NCBI RefSeq assembly: GCF_000142905.1
Contig: NW_013657616.1
Span: forward strand, 58,542 to 87,647
DNA from: Thecamonas trahens ATCC 50062
Taxonomy: Eukaryota > Apusozoa > Apusomonadida > Apusomonadidae
Length of the DNA: 29,106 bases
Direction: 5' to 3'
The position numbers and the translations under genes were made by a program. Of the stretch, positions 1-10,791 are shown piece by piece (within the stretch, counting starts at the first letter, position 1; every line of letters starts with the position of its first letter). Under the pieces are notes generated by a model. The model was not told where the DNA came from and made no database searches. It saw nothing but the letters and a program-made list of their open reading frames with translations.

Positions 1-543
1 GCCCGCGTTGAGCCTCTCAACATCGTTAGGGGAAGGGGAAGAGAAGCGAGGAGGGGAGGGGGAGGGGGCGGGTGCCAGGTGGTCTAGTGGTGGTATTGGT
101 GGTGGTACTGGTGGTGGTGGTGGTGGCGGTGGTCGTCGTCGTCCCCCTGGTCGTGGTCGTGCGGTGGTCGTGGCTGGTCGCCTGTGCTGCGTGTGACTGA
201 CTCACTGACTTTGTTCATGTCAATGTCATCATTGTTCGTTGAAGCCTCTCAACATCGTTCGCTGGAGGCTCATCCTCACCATCGTTCGCTGGAGGCTCAT
301 CCTCACCATCGTTCGCTGGAGGCTCATCCTCACCATCGTTCGCTGGAGGCTCATCCTCATCATCGTTCGCTGGAGGCTCATCCTCACCATCGTTCGCTGG
401 AGGCTCATCCTCATCATCGTTCGCTGGAGGCTCATCCTCATCATCGTCCGCCCGTTTTCGTCGTCGTCGTCATTGTTCGCTCGTTTTCGCCTTTACTCGA
501 TTTGGTGCTGTGCTGGTTGCGGTCGGGGTGCGGAGGATGGAGA
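1..543. other. 3' flank of the propeller gene; no gene seen
   Basis: The first ~200 bases are purine-rich and then GGT/GTC-rich simple sequence. A short segment reading gttgagcctctcaacatcgtt near base 8 recurs almost unchanged at about 237, just ahead of the 27-bp minisatellite. Several overlapping frames stay open here only because the repeat unit is a multiple of three. None of them shows domain-like composition. I see no supported gene. Confidence 0.5.
253..441. repeat. 27-bp minisatellite, seven copies
   Basis: Seven head-to-tail 27-bp units start at 253, 280, 307, 334, 361, 388 and 415, and a partial unit follows at 442. The core of each unit is cgttcgctggaggctcatcc. The only common difference is a C/T change near the unit end (cctcacc versus cctcatc). 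The period is divisible by three, so frames on both strands stay open and give artificial 9-residue peptide repeats. It lies just beyond the stop codon of the propeller gene and is most simply non-coding. Confidence 0.85.
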
Positions 544-1738
544 TCAACGCCGCCGACGGCGGCGATGATGCTTGACGAATGCCGATGGCATGGGCGACTG
601 CGAGTACGAGGTACTGCTGCCGGCGGTGGCGAGGGTGACATAGCCCCAGCAGCCGCCAACCATCGTGGGTGCAAGAGCGCGCGTGCCGTCGGCAAAGCGG
701 AGGCCGACGACTGTGCCGAGCGCGCCGGCGTACAGCACCTCTGCGGCGGCATCGACGTGGAGGACAACAAGCGGCCAGGCAGATGAGACCGAGGTCGTCC
801 ACAAAGTCTCACCGGTGTGCGCGTCGAGGGCAGCCACCGATCCGGCAATGCCAACAAAGACAAGGCCGGCCTTGGCGGCAACAGCGACCGAGACTCCGGT
901 CCCGTACCGCAGGCCCTTGAGCGGGTTGTGCCACACAACCTCATCCGGCGCAACAAGCGAGTGGGCTGTGATCTGGCCCCACGTCCCGCAAAACACAGGC
1001 CCATGTCCGGCGCGGCAGCGAGTCCGACAGCAGCGTGCGCGCGCGAGAGCGAGATCTTGCGCGCCGGGACGGCCGCGTCTGCGGCGGCGTTCACCGGCGT
1101 GATAAACATGTTGCTCCGCTCGCCGGCGATCAGGCTGCCGCGGTCGTCGATCGCAAGGGTGAAAACGTCGTAGCAGCGCATCGAGAAGACGTTGGCGTCA
1201 AGGACAGCGCCAGTTGCCGTCGAGAGCGCGTAGATGGAGCCCGAGACCGAGAGGTAGAGCACGCCGCGGGTGGCGTCGAGCAGCGAGACGCACGCCATGC
1301 CCGACACCTTTTTCACCGCCACCTCCCACATCACTGCGCCGAACTCGTCCAGCTCGCCATCAAGCCGGATCTTGGCCGCGGCCTTGCCGGACGTGTAGTA
1401 TCCAACACCTTCTGTCACGTCGACGTGGAGGCAGGCGGCGACGTTGGCGATCTTGGACGCGCTGCAGATCTTGACAGAGGAAAGCACGGCGCCGCTGTCT
1501 TCATCGAGGTGAAAGACCCGCCGCCGGGCGGCAGCATACAGCCCGAGCTTGGTTGTCGTCACGTGCGGCGAGGCAAACCGCACTCCGAGCTTGGTCGTCC
1601 ACGCCACGGTGCCGCCGACAAGCTTAGTCACTTTCCGGTCGACCCGGTGTAGACGACCGAGTTAGGCGCGGCCGGGAGCGGAGCGCGCGGAAGGAGCGGA
1701 AGGAGCGGATAAAGCTCTGCATCATCGTCAGTAGCCAT
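544..1738 (-). CDS. PQQ/quinoprotein-like beta-propeller protein (frame interrupted twice)
   Basis: Seen: repeated blade-like segments with alternating small and hydrophobic residues. The clearest is near 750-870 on the minus strand and reads VFVGIAGSVAALDAHTGETLW, the signature of PQQ-type propeller blades (G-x-ALDA-x-TGE-xLW). About 395 residues would make a 6-8 blade propeller. The most natural start is ATG at 1738-1736 (MATDDDAEL). The stop is at 544, after an Arg run. There is no signal peptide or membrane segment. Two single-base shifts break the frame. One is near 1631, where an extra G would join STGK to TKLVGG. The other is in the A-run at 990-993 (T-run on the coding strand), where one more T joins GLCF to CGTWGQ. 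Propellers of this kind usually bind proteins or ligands, and no catalytic residues can be assigned. An enzyme role (quinoprotein dehydrogenase) is unlikely without a signal peptide or active-site loop. A pseudogene is possible. Confidence 0.6.
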
Positions 1739-1884
1739 GATGTGTGTTTGTGTTGTTCTGTCTGTGCAATGCAGAAGAGCGATGGCTGTCGCTGCGGCGT
1801 GTGGTGCGCGTTTTTCGTAGCGACGGCGCAAAAGTCGCACATGCGGCATTTGCCGCCACTGACATACCAGGAAACGAGGCATGA

Positions 1885-4241
1885 TTAGGGCGTGACTTGG
1901 GCGGGGCGTGCAAAGTAGAGGCGGATGTTGTGGACGATGTTCTCGAGAAGCCAGGCCGAAGGCGACTTGAGCCAGAGCTCGCACATGGTGCCGGTGGTGG
2001 CGTCGCGGACAGAGATGGCGACGGGCGCGGGCGGCGGGTCGGCCGAAGGCGGGGCGTGCGAAGAGCCGAGGAGCACATCGCCGAGGGCGGCGTAGGGAAT
2101 AAGCGCCGGGAGCTCGGTGGCGGTGGTGACGGGCGCGGTGCCGGCACCAGCAGAGGGGTCGGCCAACGAGTCGATGACCGCAGGCTTGTCGGCGGGGCGG
2201 ACACGGATGCCGAGCGGCGAGAAGACAAGGGCGATGGCGAGACCCTGGGTGGCAAAGATCGAGGTGGAGCCGTCGAGCCAGGTCGACGTGGCGAGGGGCG
2301 ATGATGTAGAAGACGCGGGTTGGTCCGAGTCTTCAGTGGCGGCGTCGGCGGCAGCATCGGGGCGGACCTCGGCGCGGATACGGAGGTCGGAGCGTGCGAC
2401 GCGGCGGATGGTGGCGTCGACGATGGCAGGCTCGACGAGGTGGCGCCAAAAGGAGCGGCGAGCTGAAGTGGGAAACGCAATGTACATCGAGTGGCCGCGG
2501 GGCGAGGCGAGAGCAAAGACGTACTTTTCGCCAAACTTGGGGGCGGAGATGGCGACGAGCTGCGACTCGGAGAGGCGGAAAGTGCGGGTGGGCGGCCGTG
2601 AGCGGCGGCCGTGGCCGGCGAGCAGCATGTCCGAGACGACGGCGAGTGCGCTTGAGTCCAGAACGGCCTCCTCGGTGAAGGAGAACGAGTCGTCTGTGAG
2701 AACGGCAAAGCGCCAGAGCCAGTGCTTCTGCTGCCGGACCTTGAGCCAGCCAACGGCGTGGACGACGCCCGAGGCGGCGACGGGCGGGTGCGGGAGGGTG
2801 AGCGAGTCTGCAATGTCGACGGCGTGGGCGTCGATGGCGGTGACAATGGCGGCACCCCAAGTAGCGAGGCGGTTGTTGGTGGCGGAGGCTTCGGGCAACA
2901 AGAAGCGGTGGTACTTGCCGCGCGAGTAGAGCTTGAAGCCGAGGGCGGTCTTGCGGGTCTTGGGTACAAAGAGAGCGCCGCGGAGCGGGATGGAGGCGAC
3001 AACCTTGCGATGGTCTGCCGAGCGGTAAATGACAAAGGCGTCTGCACCGACGACACAGTGCCGCTCGGCAAGGGAGGGCCCGCCAAAGAGGGCCTTGGAG
3101 CGGACGAGGAGCGGGCCCTGGTACGGCGCGAGCTCGGCGCCGAGCGCGTAGATGGTGCCGAGCATCTTCTCGCGCTGGGACCGCGGCTTGCGCTTGCGGC
3201 GGCTCGGCGACGACGACGGCGACGGCACAGGCGATGTCGATGCTGCCGGCGCTGCCGAGGCCACTGCTGACGGGCCGGTGAGCGCTGCAGGGTCGATGGC
3301 AGCAAAAGAGCTCGCTTAATGTCGGAGGCGGCGGGCGCGGGGGTGACGATGACGAGGCCGGGAGCAGGTCGTCGAGGTCATCGAGTTCGGGCTCGAGCTC
3401 GTCAGCGTTGTTGCCCGATTGCGGGTCGTCAGACTGCGGATCGTCGGACGACGACGAGTTGGCATCGTCGACGTGGTCGACAGGCGGTGAGTCGGTGGAA
3501 GATGCCGCTGCCGCGGCTGCTGTTTGTGCACTGGCCGCAGACGGCGCCGAAGAAAGAGGCTGAGCCTCGAGCGCCTCGATCGCCAACTTGACCGTCATGT
3601 ACTCTTCGAAGGCTCGCTGGACGGCTGGCTCGGGAGCGCCATCAGCCTTGAGGCTGCGAATGGTGGACTTGAGAGCGAGCTTGCGGGCGAGGAGGGCGTC
3701 GCGAGAAGCGAGCGGGGCGTAGATGGAGGCGTCCGAGGGCATAAGCGACAGAGGCGAGCGATCAGAAGAGTTCGGGTTGGAGTTGGGTACGGGCGTAGCG
3801 GTAGCAGTAGAGGAAGAGGGAGAAGATGGCGCAGCAGGCTGGAGAGCAGCGGCAGCAGCTGCCGAGGCCTTGTCCACAAGAGCCGTCAATTGTGCACGTA
3901 GAGCTTCATAATGAGCATAGAAATTGGGCAAATCAGGATTGCCCGATGCCTTTGCCTCTCTCACCACTTCTTTGGCAGCACTTTTTTCGCCTTCAAGATC
4001 TCGTGCCCGAGCCACAGCCTCACGTGCCGCCACATACGCTGCGTGCAGTCCTCCCACAACGGCGTCGTCTGCCGAAGACTCCTGTCACGCGGGCGGGAAG
4101 GGGAGGGCGTGGGAAGAAGGGGTGAGTGGTGGAGGTAGAAGGGGATATTGTTGAAGCGGAATGGGAAAGCATGTAGAGGGGTACTTTTGCTTGGCGGACA
4201 GCTGCTTTGAGGGCGTCTTTCTGCCCTACTAGCTTCTCCAT
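1885..4241 (-). CDS. Helical-hairpin (WHEP-like) and multi-PH-domain protein
   Basis: The start is ATG at 4241-4239 (MEKLVGQKDALK). Exon 1 encodes 19 residues and a 103-nt intron (4082-4184) follows. The N-terminal ~190 residues are amphipathic helical pairs. The best (residues ~143-190, IRSLKADGAPEPAVQRA) resembles a WHEP-TRS hairpin (V-x2-LK-x2-GA-x3-V). A Ser/Asp-rich acidic linker follows. The C-terminal ~400 residues contain two PH-like folds. The first spans GPLLVRSKALFGG to the WGAAIVTAI helix. The second spans GWLKVRQQKHWLWRFAVL to RSFWRHLVEPA. A third, weaker PH-like end lies near ENIVHNIRLYF. PH domains suggest membrane or protein binding and cytoplasmic adaptor function (inference). 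The frame changes once at 3304-3307, where dropping one T from a T4 run (coding strand) gives a continuous ELFAAIDPAAL join. The exact family is not recognised. Confidence 0.6.
4082..4184 (-). other. Spliceosomal intron, 103 nt
   Basis: On the minus strand the intron begins GTACCCC directly after codon GCA-AAA and ends CGTGACAG before GAG-TCT. Splicing is phase 0 and turns two otherwise unlinked frames into one helical N-terminus. The intron is strongly pyrimidine-rich in its 3' half and contains an in-frame TGA. This is the best-supported intron in the window and gives a size standard against which the much smaller frame breaks elsewhere look unlike introns. Confidence 0.75.
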
Positions 4242-5105
4242 GGGTGGCCTCGTGGCGAGTCGGGTGGCGTGCCCTGATCGCCTCCGTGATCGTGATCGAT
4301 CGTTGGCGTGGACAGGCTGGTCGAGCCCGGCCCAACCGACCGAAATGATCAGGTACGAGCTCAATCGTCCGCTCGCCACCCACTGTACGTTCTACATGTA
4401 ATGGACATCGGCAAGGTGAGGTAAGGATACTGTCGCTCGAGGTGTGGGCCATCTCACCCGCTTGGTACCCTGGCTAGATGATGCGATCGCGTACACATGT
4501 TGTCCATCGCATCTCGGCCAACACGATAGCCATGAATCCGCCACTATGTCCCATCTGCCCATCGTACCCGATCCGTCCAGCTTGTTCGATCCGTCCACAT
4601 CATCGGCTCGGATTCGCTCGCCTACGTCGAGGCTTTGGCCTCGGTTTCGCTCACTTGCTGCCTGCAAGCCAACTTCCATGATCGCCACACAACACACACA
4701 CACATACACACATACATACATGCATACACGCCTACCACCCATCACACACACTCTCTCTCTCTCTTTCTCTCTCTCCCTTACCGCCATCGCCACCGATCTG
4801 CCCATCTTGCCTCAGATCAGTCCACCTTGCTTGGCTGTTGCGACGGCAGCAGCTCACCCGTACGCCAGCCACCGTCACCTCACTCGGCAGCGACCACGCT
4901 CAGGGTGGCGGGCGAGGCAGATGGCGAGCAGCACGGCGGCGAGCAGCAAGACGGTCAGCAGCAAGACGGTCAGCAGCAAGGCAGCGAGTAGCGAGATGGT
5001 CAGGAGCAAGACGGTGGCCGAGTTTGTGGCGGCTGACGAGCTCCGGGTCGGCTACGAGGAGGCGGCGTGGCGTGTGGCGGCGACGACCGAGGCGGTGGCT
5101 GGACG
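4242..5105. other. Divergent intergenic region with CA and CT microsatellites
   Basis: This lies between the start of the PH gene (-) and the WD40 gene (+). It holds a (CA)/(TACA) tract at about 4687-4755 and then a CT-rich tract (about 4750-4785). Between 4921 and about 5065 a + frame starting ATGGCGAGCAGC has repeated AAGACGGTCAGCAGC units and coding-like composition. It could be the true N-terminus of the WD40 protein if one base is missing between 5066 and 5106. No RNA gene is seen. Confidence 0.4.
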
Positions 5106-6098
5106 ATGGTGCGCAAGTTCGAGCGGAACGTGGGGTATCGAGTCTGCAGGGACGAGCAGGAACGGCGGGCGAATGGCGCTGGGATCGCGTGGGGGCATGT
5201 GGCGCTTGTGGATGGCCGATCGGGTCGCCTCATCCATGCCCTCAGCACAAGCGAGGGCTCAGGGCGGTGGATGACGGCGGTTGCTGTCTCGGACGATCTG
5301 GTGGCGGGCGGGGGCTCGGACGGTGTTGTCCATGTCTGGCGGCATGGAGAGGGCGACGATGGCGAAGACACACGCTTCCTCGCTCTCATGCCCGCCCACA
5401 CCGGATGGGTCCATGCCGCTGCGTGGCGGGGCGAGGTACTGGCGACAGGCGGCGGCGATGGCGTGGTCAAGGTCTGGGATGTGGCCAGCGGGACGCTGGA
5501 GGTGGCCGGAGGTTGTGCACGACTCGAGGCGGGGTACATCCTGCGGACTACGTGGGCGGACGGCAGCGCCGACGGCTCGGTGGTGTGTGCCGTGGGAGGG
5601 AGCGGCGGGGCGCAGATTGCACTGTGGGATCCGCGCGCGAACGCCGAGAGCTGGCTCGCGCTCGGCAGCATAGTCAACGCCCATGATGGCGCCCTGGCGG
5701 TGACTGCGGTGTGCGCCGAGGGAAATGTGCTCGTAGCCGGCGACGCCGATGGGCGGGTGGCGGTGTGGGACGTGCGGAGCGGCGGGACGGCAGTGGCGTC
5801 GGCGCGTGGCCATGGCGGCGCAGTGTCGGGCGTGTGCTGGGACAGCGGTGCGAGCGACGACGCAAACGTCGTCTCATGCTCAGTCGATGGGAGCGTCAAG
5901 GTGTGGGCGAGCGGGCTGAGCGGAGCAGCGCGGTCGTACTCGCTGGGACAGGGCTCGGTCGTGGCCGTCGCATACGACGACGGATACGACGTCCTCCGTG
6001 CTGCGGCGATTGGATGCGCCGGCGCCGGTGCTGTGGTCTCGCTCGACAGCTCGCGGCAGGTCGAGGTTGTCGCGGCAGCCATCGAAGCCTTGCAATGA
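5106..6098 (+). CDS. WD40-repeat beta-propeller protein
   Basis: At least five WD-type blades are visible, each ending in a V-x-VW or equivalent strand: GGGSDGVVHVW, TGGGDGVVKVWDVASG, ALWDPR, AGDADGRVAVWDVRSG and CSVDGSVKVW. The preceding strands carry the usual H/GH-G-x-V turns (AHTGWVHAAAW, GHGGAVSGVCW). The protein is ~330 residues, a typical single-propeller length, and has no membrane segment. WD40 propellers are protein-interaction scaffolds, and no particular partner can be inferred. Start: the first in-frame ATG is 5106 (MVRKFERNVGY). An upstream frame from ATG 4921 (MASSTAASSKTV) looks coding and would join if one base were missing around 5066-5106, adding ~50 residues. Its order (Asp-rich turns, VW ends) excludes the PQQ type seen at 544-1738. 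Confidence 0.7.
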   Translation: MVRKFERNVGYRVCRDEQERRANGAGIAWGHVALVDGRSGRLIHALSTSEGSGRWMTAVAVSDDLVAGGGSDGVVHVWRHGEGDDGEDTRFLALMPAHTGWVHAAAWRGEVLATGGGDGVVKVWDVASGTLEVAGGCARLEAGYILRTTWADGSADGSVVCAVGGSGGAQIALWDPRANAESWLALGSIVNAHDGALAVTAVCAEGNVLVAGDADGRVAVWDVRSGGTAVASARGHGGAVSGVCWDSGASDDANVVSCSVDGSVKVWASGLSGAARSYSLGQGSVVAVAYDDGYDVLRAAAIGCAGAGAVVSLDSSRQVEVVAAAIEALQ

Positions 6099-6695
6099 TG
6101 AATCAAGCCACATCCACCAACGCTGAGCATGTGCACCAGAGACTCTCGTCATCAATCAAAACCTGCCAAACGTCGCCTATCAAGACGGGTCAACTACGGT
6201 CTCCCAACGATAAAACCAAGGAGAAAACCATTGATTCCGCCGTGGCGGAGGGAAGAGGGGGGGGGGGGGAAACTGCCAACTTTTCCGGCACCTTGCCAGG
6301 CGACGCACATGCGGTTGCCGGTCCTGGTGTCAACACGAGTGACCCAACAGCATCATGATGATCATGACCGCGCGATGGTTGATAGCAGCGACATATTGCT
6401 TCCGGGCGGGCGTTGTGGAGAAGCCATCGGTTCAGTCGATTCCCACCCGCAGCACAATGCAAGGGGGGGGGGGGGGGGAGAGAGAGAGAGAGGGAGAGGG
6501 AGAGGCTGATCGCGTTGGGCTCTGGGTGGATCGGCTGGCTGGCTGGCTTGGCTGATCAGCCGCCACCGTTGATCCACTTGGCTGGTTGGCCGCTGTTGCC
6601 TCTTGGTCGCTGTTGCTTGCTTGACTGGCTGGCTGGCTGACTCGCTCGGTTCATCGGATGGGCCACTGGTTAGTGTATGGAGTGCAGAAAGGGAG
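6099..6695. other. Intergenic region with G and GA simple repeats
   Basis: No gene is supported. The region holds G runs (about 6256-6268 and 6464-6478), a GA microsatellite directly after the second G run (to ~6505), and GGCT/TGGC tetranucleotide repeats near 6533-6550 and 6625-6645. The final ~50 bases probably contain the first exon or 5' leader of the next gene. Confidence 0.45.
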
Positions 6696-9600
6696 ATGCA
6701 GGTTGCTACTCACAGCACACTTTATGCTTGTTGGTGGTGAGTTCAGACGCAACTGTCCAAGGCGCTGCGGGCGCTGATCGAGGAGGAGGAGTCGCTGATG
6801 GCAGCGGTAACCGACCTGGTGACGCGGAAGAGGATGATACAGCAGTTGACGCGGCAGTTTGTGGCCGAGTGCGGGAAGAAGCTCGGGCGGCGCGACGAGT
6901 TCTTTGTGGAGCTGCTCGACTCGCTCGGCTCGCTGGTAGAGGAAGAGTGTGTACTGGAAGAGCAGGTGGGGCAGAGCCATCGAGTGGGCTCGATGATTCT
7001 CTCGGACCTGCTGCAGCTTGTCGAGGGCTTTGAGGCCAAGCGGATGGAGATCGACGAACTGCAGCGGTCACTGGATGCGTTTGACGCCGAGACACGGCGG
7101 ATGCAGGGAACGCCAGCCGAGTTTGATGTGAATGTCCAGCAGACGGTGCGGCTCAAGCGGGCGTCGCTTGTGCAGCGGCTCGAGCGGCAGCGTGGCGAGT
7201 TGCAAATGGCTGCCGAGTCGCTCTACTCCTCGCTCACCATTTTGCTGAAGCGCGATTTGTTTGTGGTGACTGACACGCGGACACGCGCGCTGCAAGACTC
7301 GATCAACGCACTCGAGCAGCAGATGCTCATCATCGGCGACATGCCCGGCGAGACGTCTGTCGATATTCAAAGCCACGTTCGCGAGCTCATCACGCGCTAC
7401 GCGCTGCAGCACTCGTCGACACCGTTTGACCTCATGACCGACTACGGCGTGACGTCGGACGCTGGCGTCTCTGTCTCTTTTGCAGGATCGGGCGTGTTTG
7501 GCTCGTTCCGCTCGGCCATGTCATCGGGCCCGCAGACGCGGAACACCTCTTCACAGCGCTCGCGGTCTGGGCTGACCTCGTCCTCGCGGGCGTACAACCT
7601 CGGCGTTCGCCCGAAATTCCGCATCTCGGCCCATGGCCGGTCGCGATCGGGCAGCTCGCAGTCGCAATCGCCGTCGTCGTCGTCATCATCGTCGTCGTCG
7701 AGCTCGATAACAAGCTCGCGGAGATCGCGGTCGTCGTCTGTGACGCGGTCGCGGAGCTCCCGTAGCTCGCACACGCCGTCGCAGTCAGGCGCAACTTCGC
7801 ACTCCAAGACCTCGGCCTCGCAGTCGCGATCGCGGTCGCGGCCAGCACCGTCCGACAATGTGCCAGCAAGTAGCCAGGCCGAAAGCAGCACACAGTGCAT
7901 CAGTTCGGCGTCGCACACCGAGACTGACTCGGGCTCGGGCTCGAGCTCGGCCGCCGAGTCGGACTCGGGAAGCTCGGGAAGCTTGATGGTGGGTGGCGTT
8001 GGCGGGACGCCACGGTTAGACTCGGGCGACACATCGTTCTCTAAGTCGGCACCGATGGTGACGACGCCGGTGGCACCGGGCAATGGTGGTGGCGGTGACA
8101 ATGGCATGATCTTCGGCTCGGGAATAGCCTACGCCTCAATCCCGTCGCCCGGCCAGCCGTTGAGCGGCTTTGTGAGTAGCAGCTACGCACAAGGCTCCGG
8201 GACAGCGGCCATGGCAGCGGCGGAGGAGGTCAGGGTCAGGGCACGTGCCAAGGCCAAGGCCAAGGCCAAGGCCAAGGCCAAGGCCAAGGCCAAGGCCAAA
8301 GCCAAAGCCAAAGCCAAGGCGCGGGCTAAGAAGCGGGCCAAGAAGCGGGCCAGGCAGCAGCGGGCCAAGAAGAAGGCGCGGCAAGCGCATGTCAAGGCCA
8401 AGGCGCAGGCGCTGGTCTCAACTGGCGGATACGATTCTAGGTCGGCAGCCGAGCTGGCTGTGGCCGAGGAGCTGTCGCGAGCGCGGAAGCTTAAGCTTAA
8501 GCGCAAACTCAAGCGCAAGCGCAAGCTCAAGCGCAGGCTGGCAGCACTTGAAAAGCGCGACCGCAAAAAGTGGAAGAAGCTAGTCAAGAAAGCTGCACTG
8601 TCGAGCGAGTCGTACTCGTTGTACACCTCGTCAACCTCGTCAAGTCTGACGTTCTCATCGTCGTACTCGTCGTACTCCAGTGTATCGGTATCGTCGCCTT
8701 CCGAGGGAAACGCGCAGCCGTGGGCACTCAACGAGACCACGCCATCGTCGATGGCAACGCATCCAACGACTCGAGTTGATTCAGTGGGCAAGAACTCGGT
8801 CGATTGTCTGCTTTCAGTCTCGGACGACTGTGGGCACGCCAACATCGTCGACAGTGGCCCGGTGCGGACAGTCAAGTTTGCGCCCGGGACACGCCAGGAG
8901 CGACAAGCCAAGGTCGAGACTGGAGTTTCCGGGGTGAGTCTACATGCCATACCTCCGCGTGGCAGGAGCAAGACCAAGGCCAAGGGCAAGGGCAAGGGCA
9001 AGGGCAAGTCCAAAGCCACAACCTCAAGCGGAAGCAGGGGAACGTCGTCGCGGTCGCAGTCACCGTCACCATCGCGGACGTCGTCGCCGTCTCAGTCGCG
9101 GTCACGGTCTCCGTCGTGCTCGCCATCGCGGTCGTCAAGCAAGACAGGAACGATGGCAGGCAAGAGCAAGCGGCGGCCGCGGCGGACGTCGTCGTACAAC
9201 CGTATTTGTGACGGCAACGGTGACGAAAAGCGGATGAAAGTCCTGCGGCAGGCGATGGCCGGAGGCGAGAACGCGGCAAAGTCCGGCGGCGGAGCGATTG
9301 TGGACCCGTTTGCCCTGCCGCGGCTCCGTGATGCAGTGCGCGAGGCGGGTCGTGCGGCGGGCGAGCTGCCGCGATTCTCGGCCAAGGCCCGGGTCCGAGT
9401 TGGCGCTGCCCAGCGGACGAGCGGGCTTGTTGCTGGCGGCACATGGGACGGGCGTGAGCGGAGCGAGGAGCACGAGCTGGAGATGGCCGGATGGCCTGAG
9501 GTGAGTCGGATTCTGCAGCGGACGGACGAAGTTTGCTGGGCGGGCAATGTTGCAGCTCCGATAGAGATACTCCTCGGAGGGCTGGCGGCGTCGGTGACGA

Positions 9601-10766
9601 GCTCGCTGTCGGTGACGGCGGCGCTGGCGGGCGGTGACCTTGTGGCATGCAAGACTCTAGCGACGTGTGCGGCGCCGCTGGCGCTCTACCTCGGAAGCGA
9701 TGTGGCGCGGACGATGCTCACCGATCAGCGCGGAAACGAGAGCGAGGAGGAAGACCACGCAGCCCAAGGCATGAGCAGTACGGCCGAGACACGACGGCAG
9801 CGGCGGAGCGTGCGGCGGAGCGATACCGCCGGCGTGTCGATGACGCCGCGCGGAAGCGCGACGGTACGGACGCCGCGGGGGTCAGAGGTTGGCGAGGCAG
9901 CGTCGCCTGTGGTGTTCAAGTTGGCGTCGGCGTTTATCGCCAACACGCCTGCGGTGCAGCTCGAGGAGAGCCTCCGGCGGAGCAGCGTGGTGCGGTTGCT
10001 GGAGCATGCACTGACTGCTACGGTCCATGTTGCAGTCGGCCCGCTTGCAATGAGCACGCATCCACCTGCGCTTAGCTCGCCCGATGCGATGAGCATGGGC
10101 GAGAGCGCCGAGGTGACAGCACTCTCGCCGCCGTTGGTGGCGCTTGCGGCGTCTGGGGTGCAAGACGGCAGTGCAGTGCGGATGGCTGAGGGCGTGGATA
10201 CGCGGGCGCGGGCGCGGGCGGTGTACGAGGGCATCATGGGGCGGAGCGTGGTGGAGATCGGCAGCTACCGGATCTACGGGCAATCGAGCCCAGGCATGCG
10301 CCAAACATCGTTCCGCGTCGGGTCGTGGCGCGAGATGGAGGAGCTCATGGGAGTGGTGGCGCCGGTGGACCGGGCGAGCGACATGGATCTGGCGCTCACC
10401 GGGCTTGCGGGGCTCTACGCCGACGCGGTGGCGATCGCGGTGGAGGCCGAGTCGCTTGCGGTGGGTGGGGTGGAGGTGCAGCTGCTGCTGGACGACGACT
10501 TGGCGTTTGTGCTCGGAGCCAAGCCGGCGTCTGAGGCTGCGGGCGTGATGTCGCCGGTCACGGTTGCGGTGACGATTTCGCCAGCAGGCGGCGAGGCCAT
10601 GGGCGATAGCGTGGTCAGCCGGGTCCGAACAGCGGTGGTTGAGAGCGTGGCGCACGCACTCATCACCACTGCGGTGGCAGTCAGCTTTGAGATTGCCGGC
10701 GTCGAGCAGAGCGGCAGCGATGGGACGCCTAATGTGCGGGTGACGCGGCCAAAGATGGGGAGGTAA
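6696..10766 (+). CDS. Very large low-complexity protein: coiled coil, Ser-rich, Lys-Ala and Arg-Ser tracts
   Basis: This is an uninterrupted frame of ~1,340 residues with strong G/C third-position bias. The N-terminal ~220 residues form charged helices (FEAKRMEIDELQRSLDAF, KRASLVQRLERQRGELQ), likely a coiled coil. Next come a Ser/Arg-rich stretch (~7650-7850) and a (Lys-Ala)n tract built of AAGGCC hexanucleotides (~8239-8337). Then come Lys/Arg clusters, a polySer/Tyr stretch (~8600-8690), and an SR-type tract (~9020-9150). The final ~400 residues are Gly/Ala/Val-rich and may be folded. The basic and RS tracts suggest a nuclear or RNA-associated protein, but this is inference only and I recognise no family. 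Start: in-frame coding-like codons (TQLSKALRAL) precede ATG 6798 and follow a plausible acceptor at 6746. A short first exon ATG-CAG (6696-6701) with a 45-nt intron is one reading. ATG 6798 is the conservative alternative. Confidence 0.6.
8239..8337 (+). repeat. AAGGCC hexanucleotide tract encoding poly(Lys-Ala)
   Basis: Tandem AAGGCC units, with AAAGCC variants in the middle, encode alternating Lys and Ala and lead into AAGAAGCGGGCC units. An equivalent tract lies in the KICS2-like gene at about 23200-23270. The alternating basic and small residues may form a positively charged helix. The near-perfect DNA repeat points to slippage expansion. Confidence 0.8.
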
Positions 10767-10791
10767 AGGGGAGTGCCTGAGCATGTTGCGA

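Noticed and set aside
184-786. Plus-strand open frame with HRSLEAHPH repeats
   Set aside because: It is open only because the 27-bp minisatellite has no stop in that frame. The rest is antisense to the propeller gene.
544-1738. Quinoprotein alcohol dehydrogenase enzyme
   Set aside because: Only the propeller-blade signature is visible. No signal peptide, cofactor ligands or catalytic Asp context can be identified.
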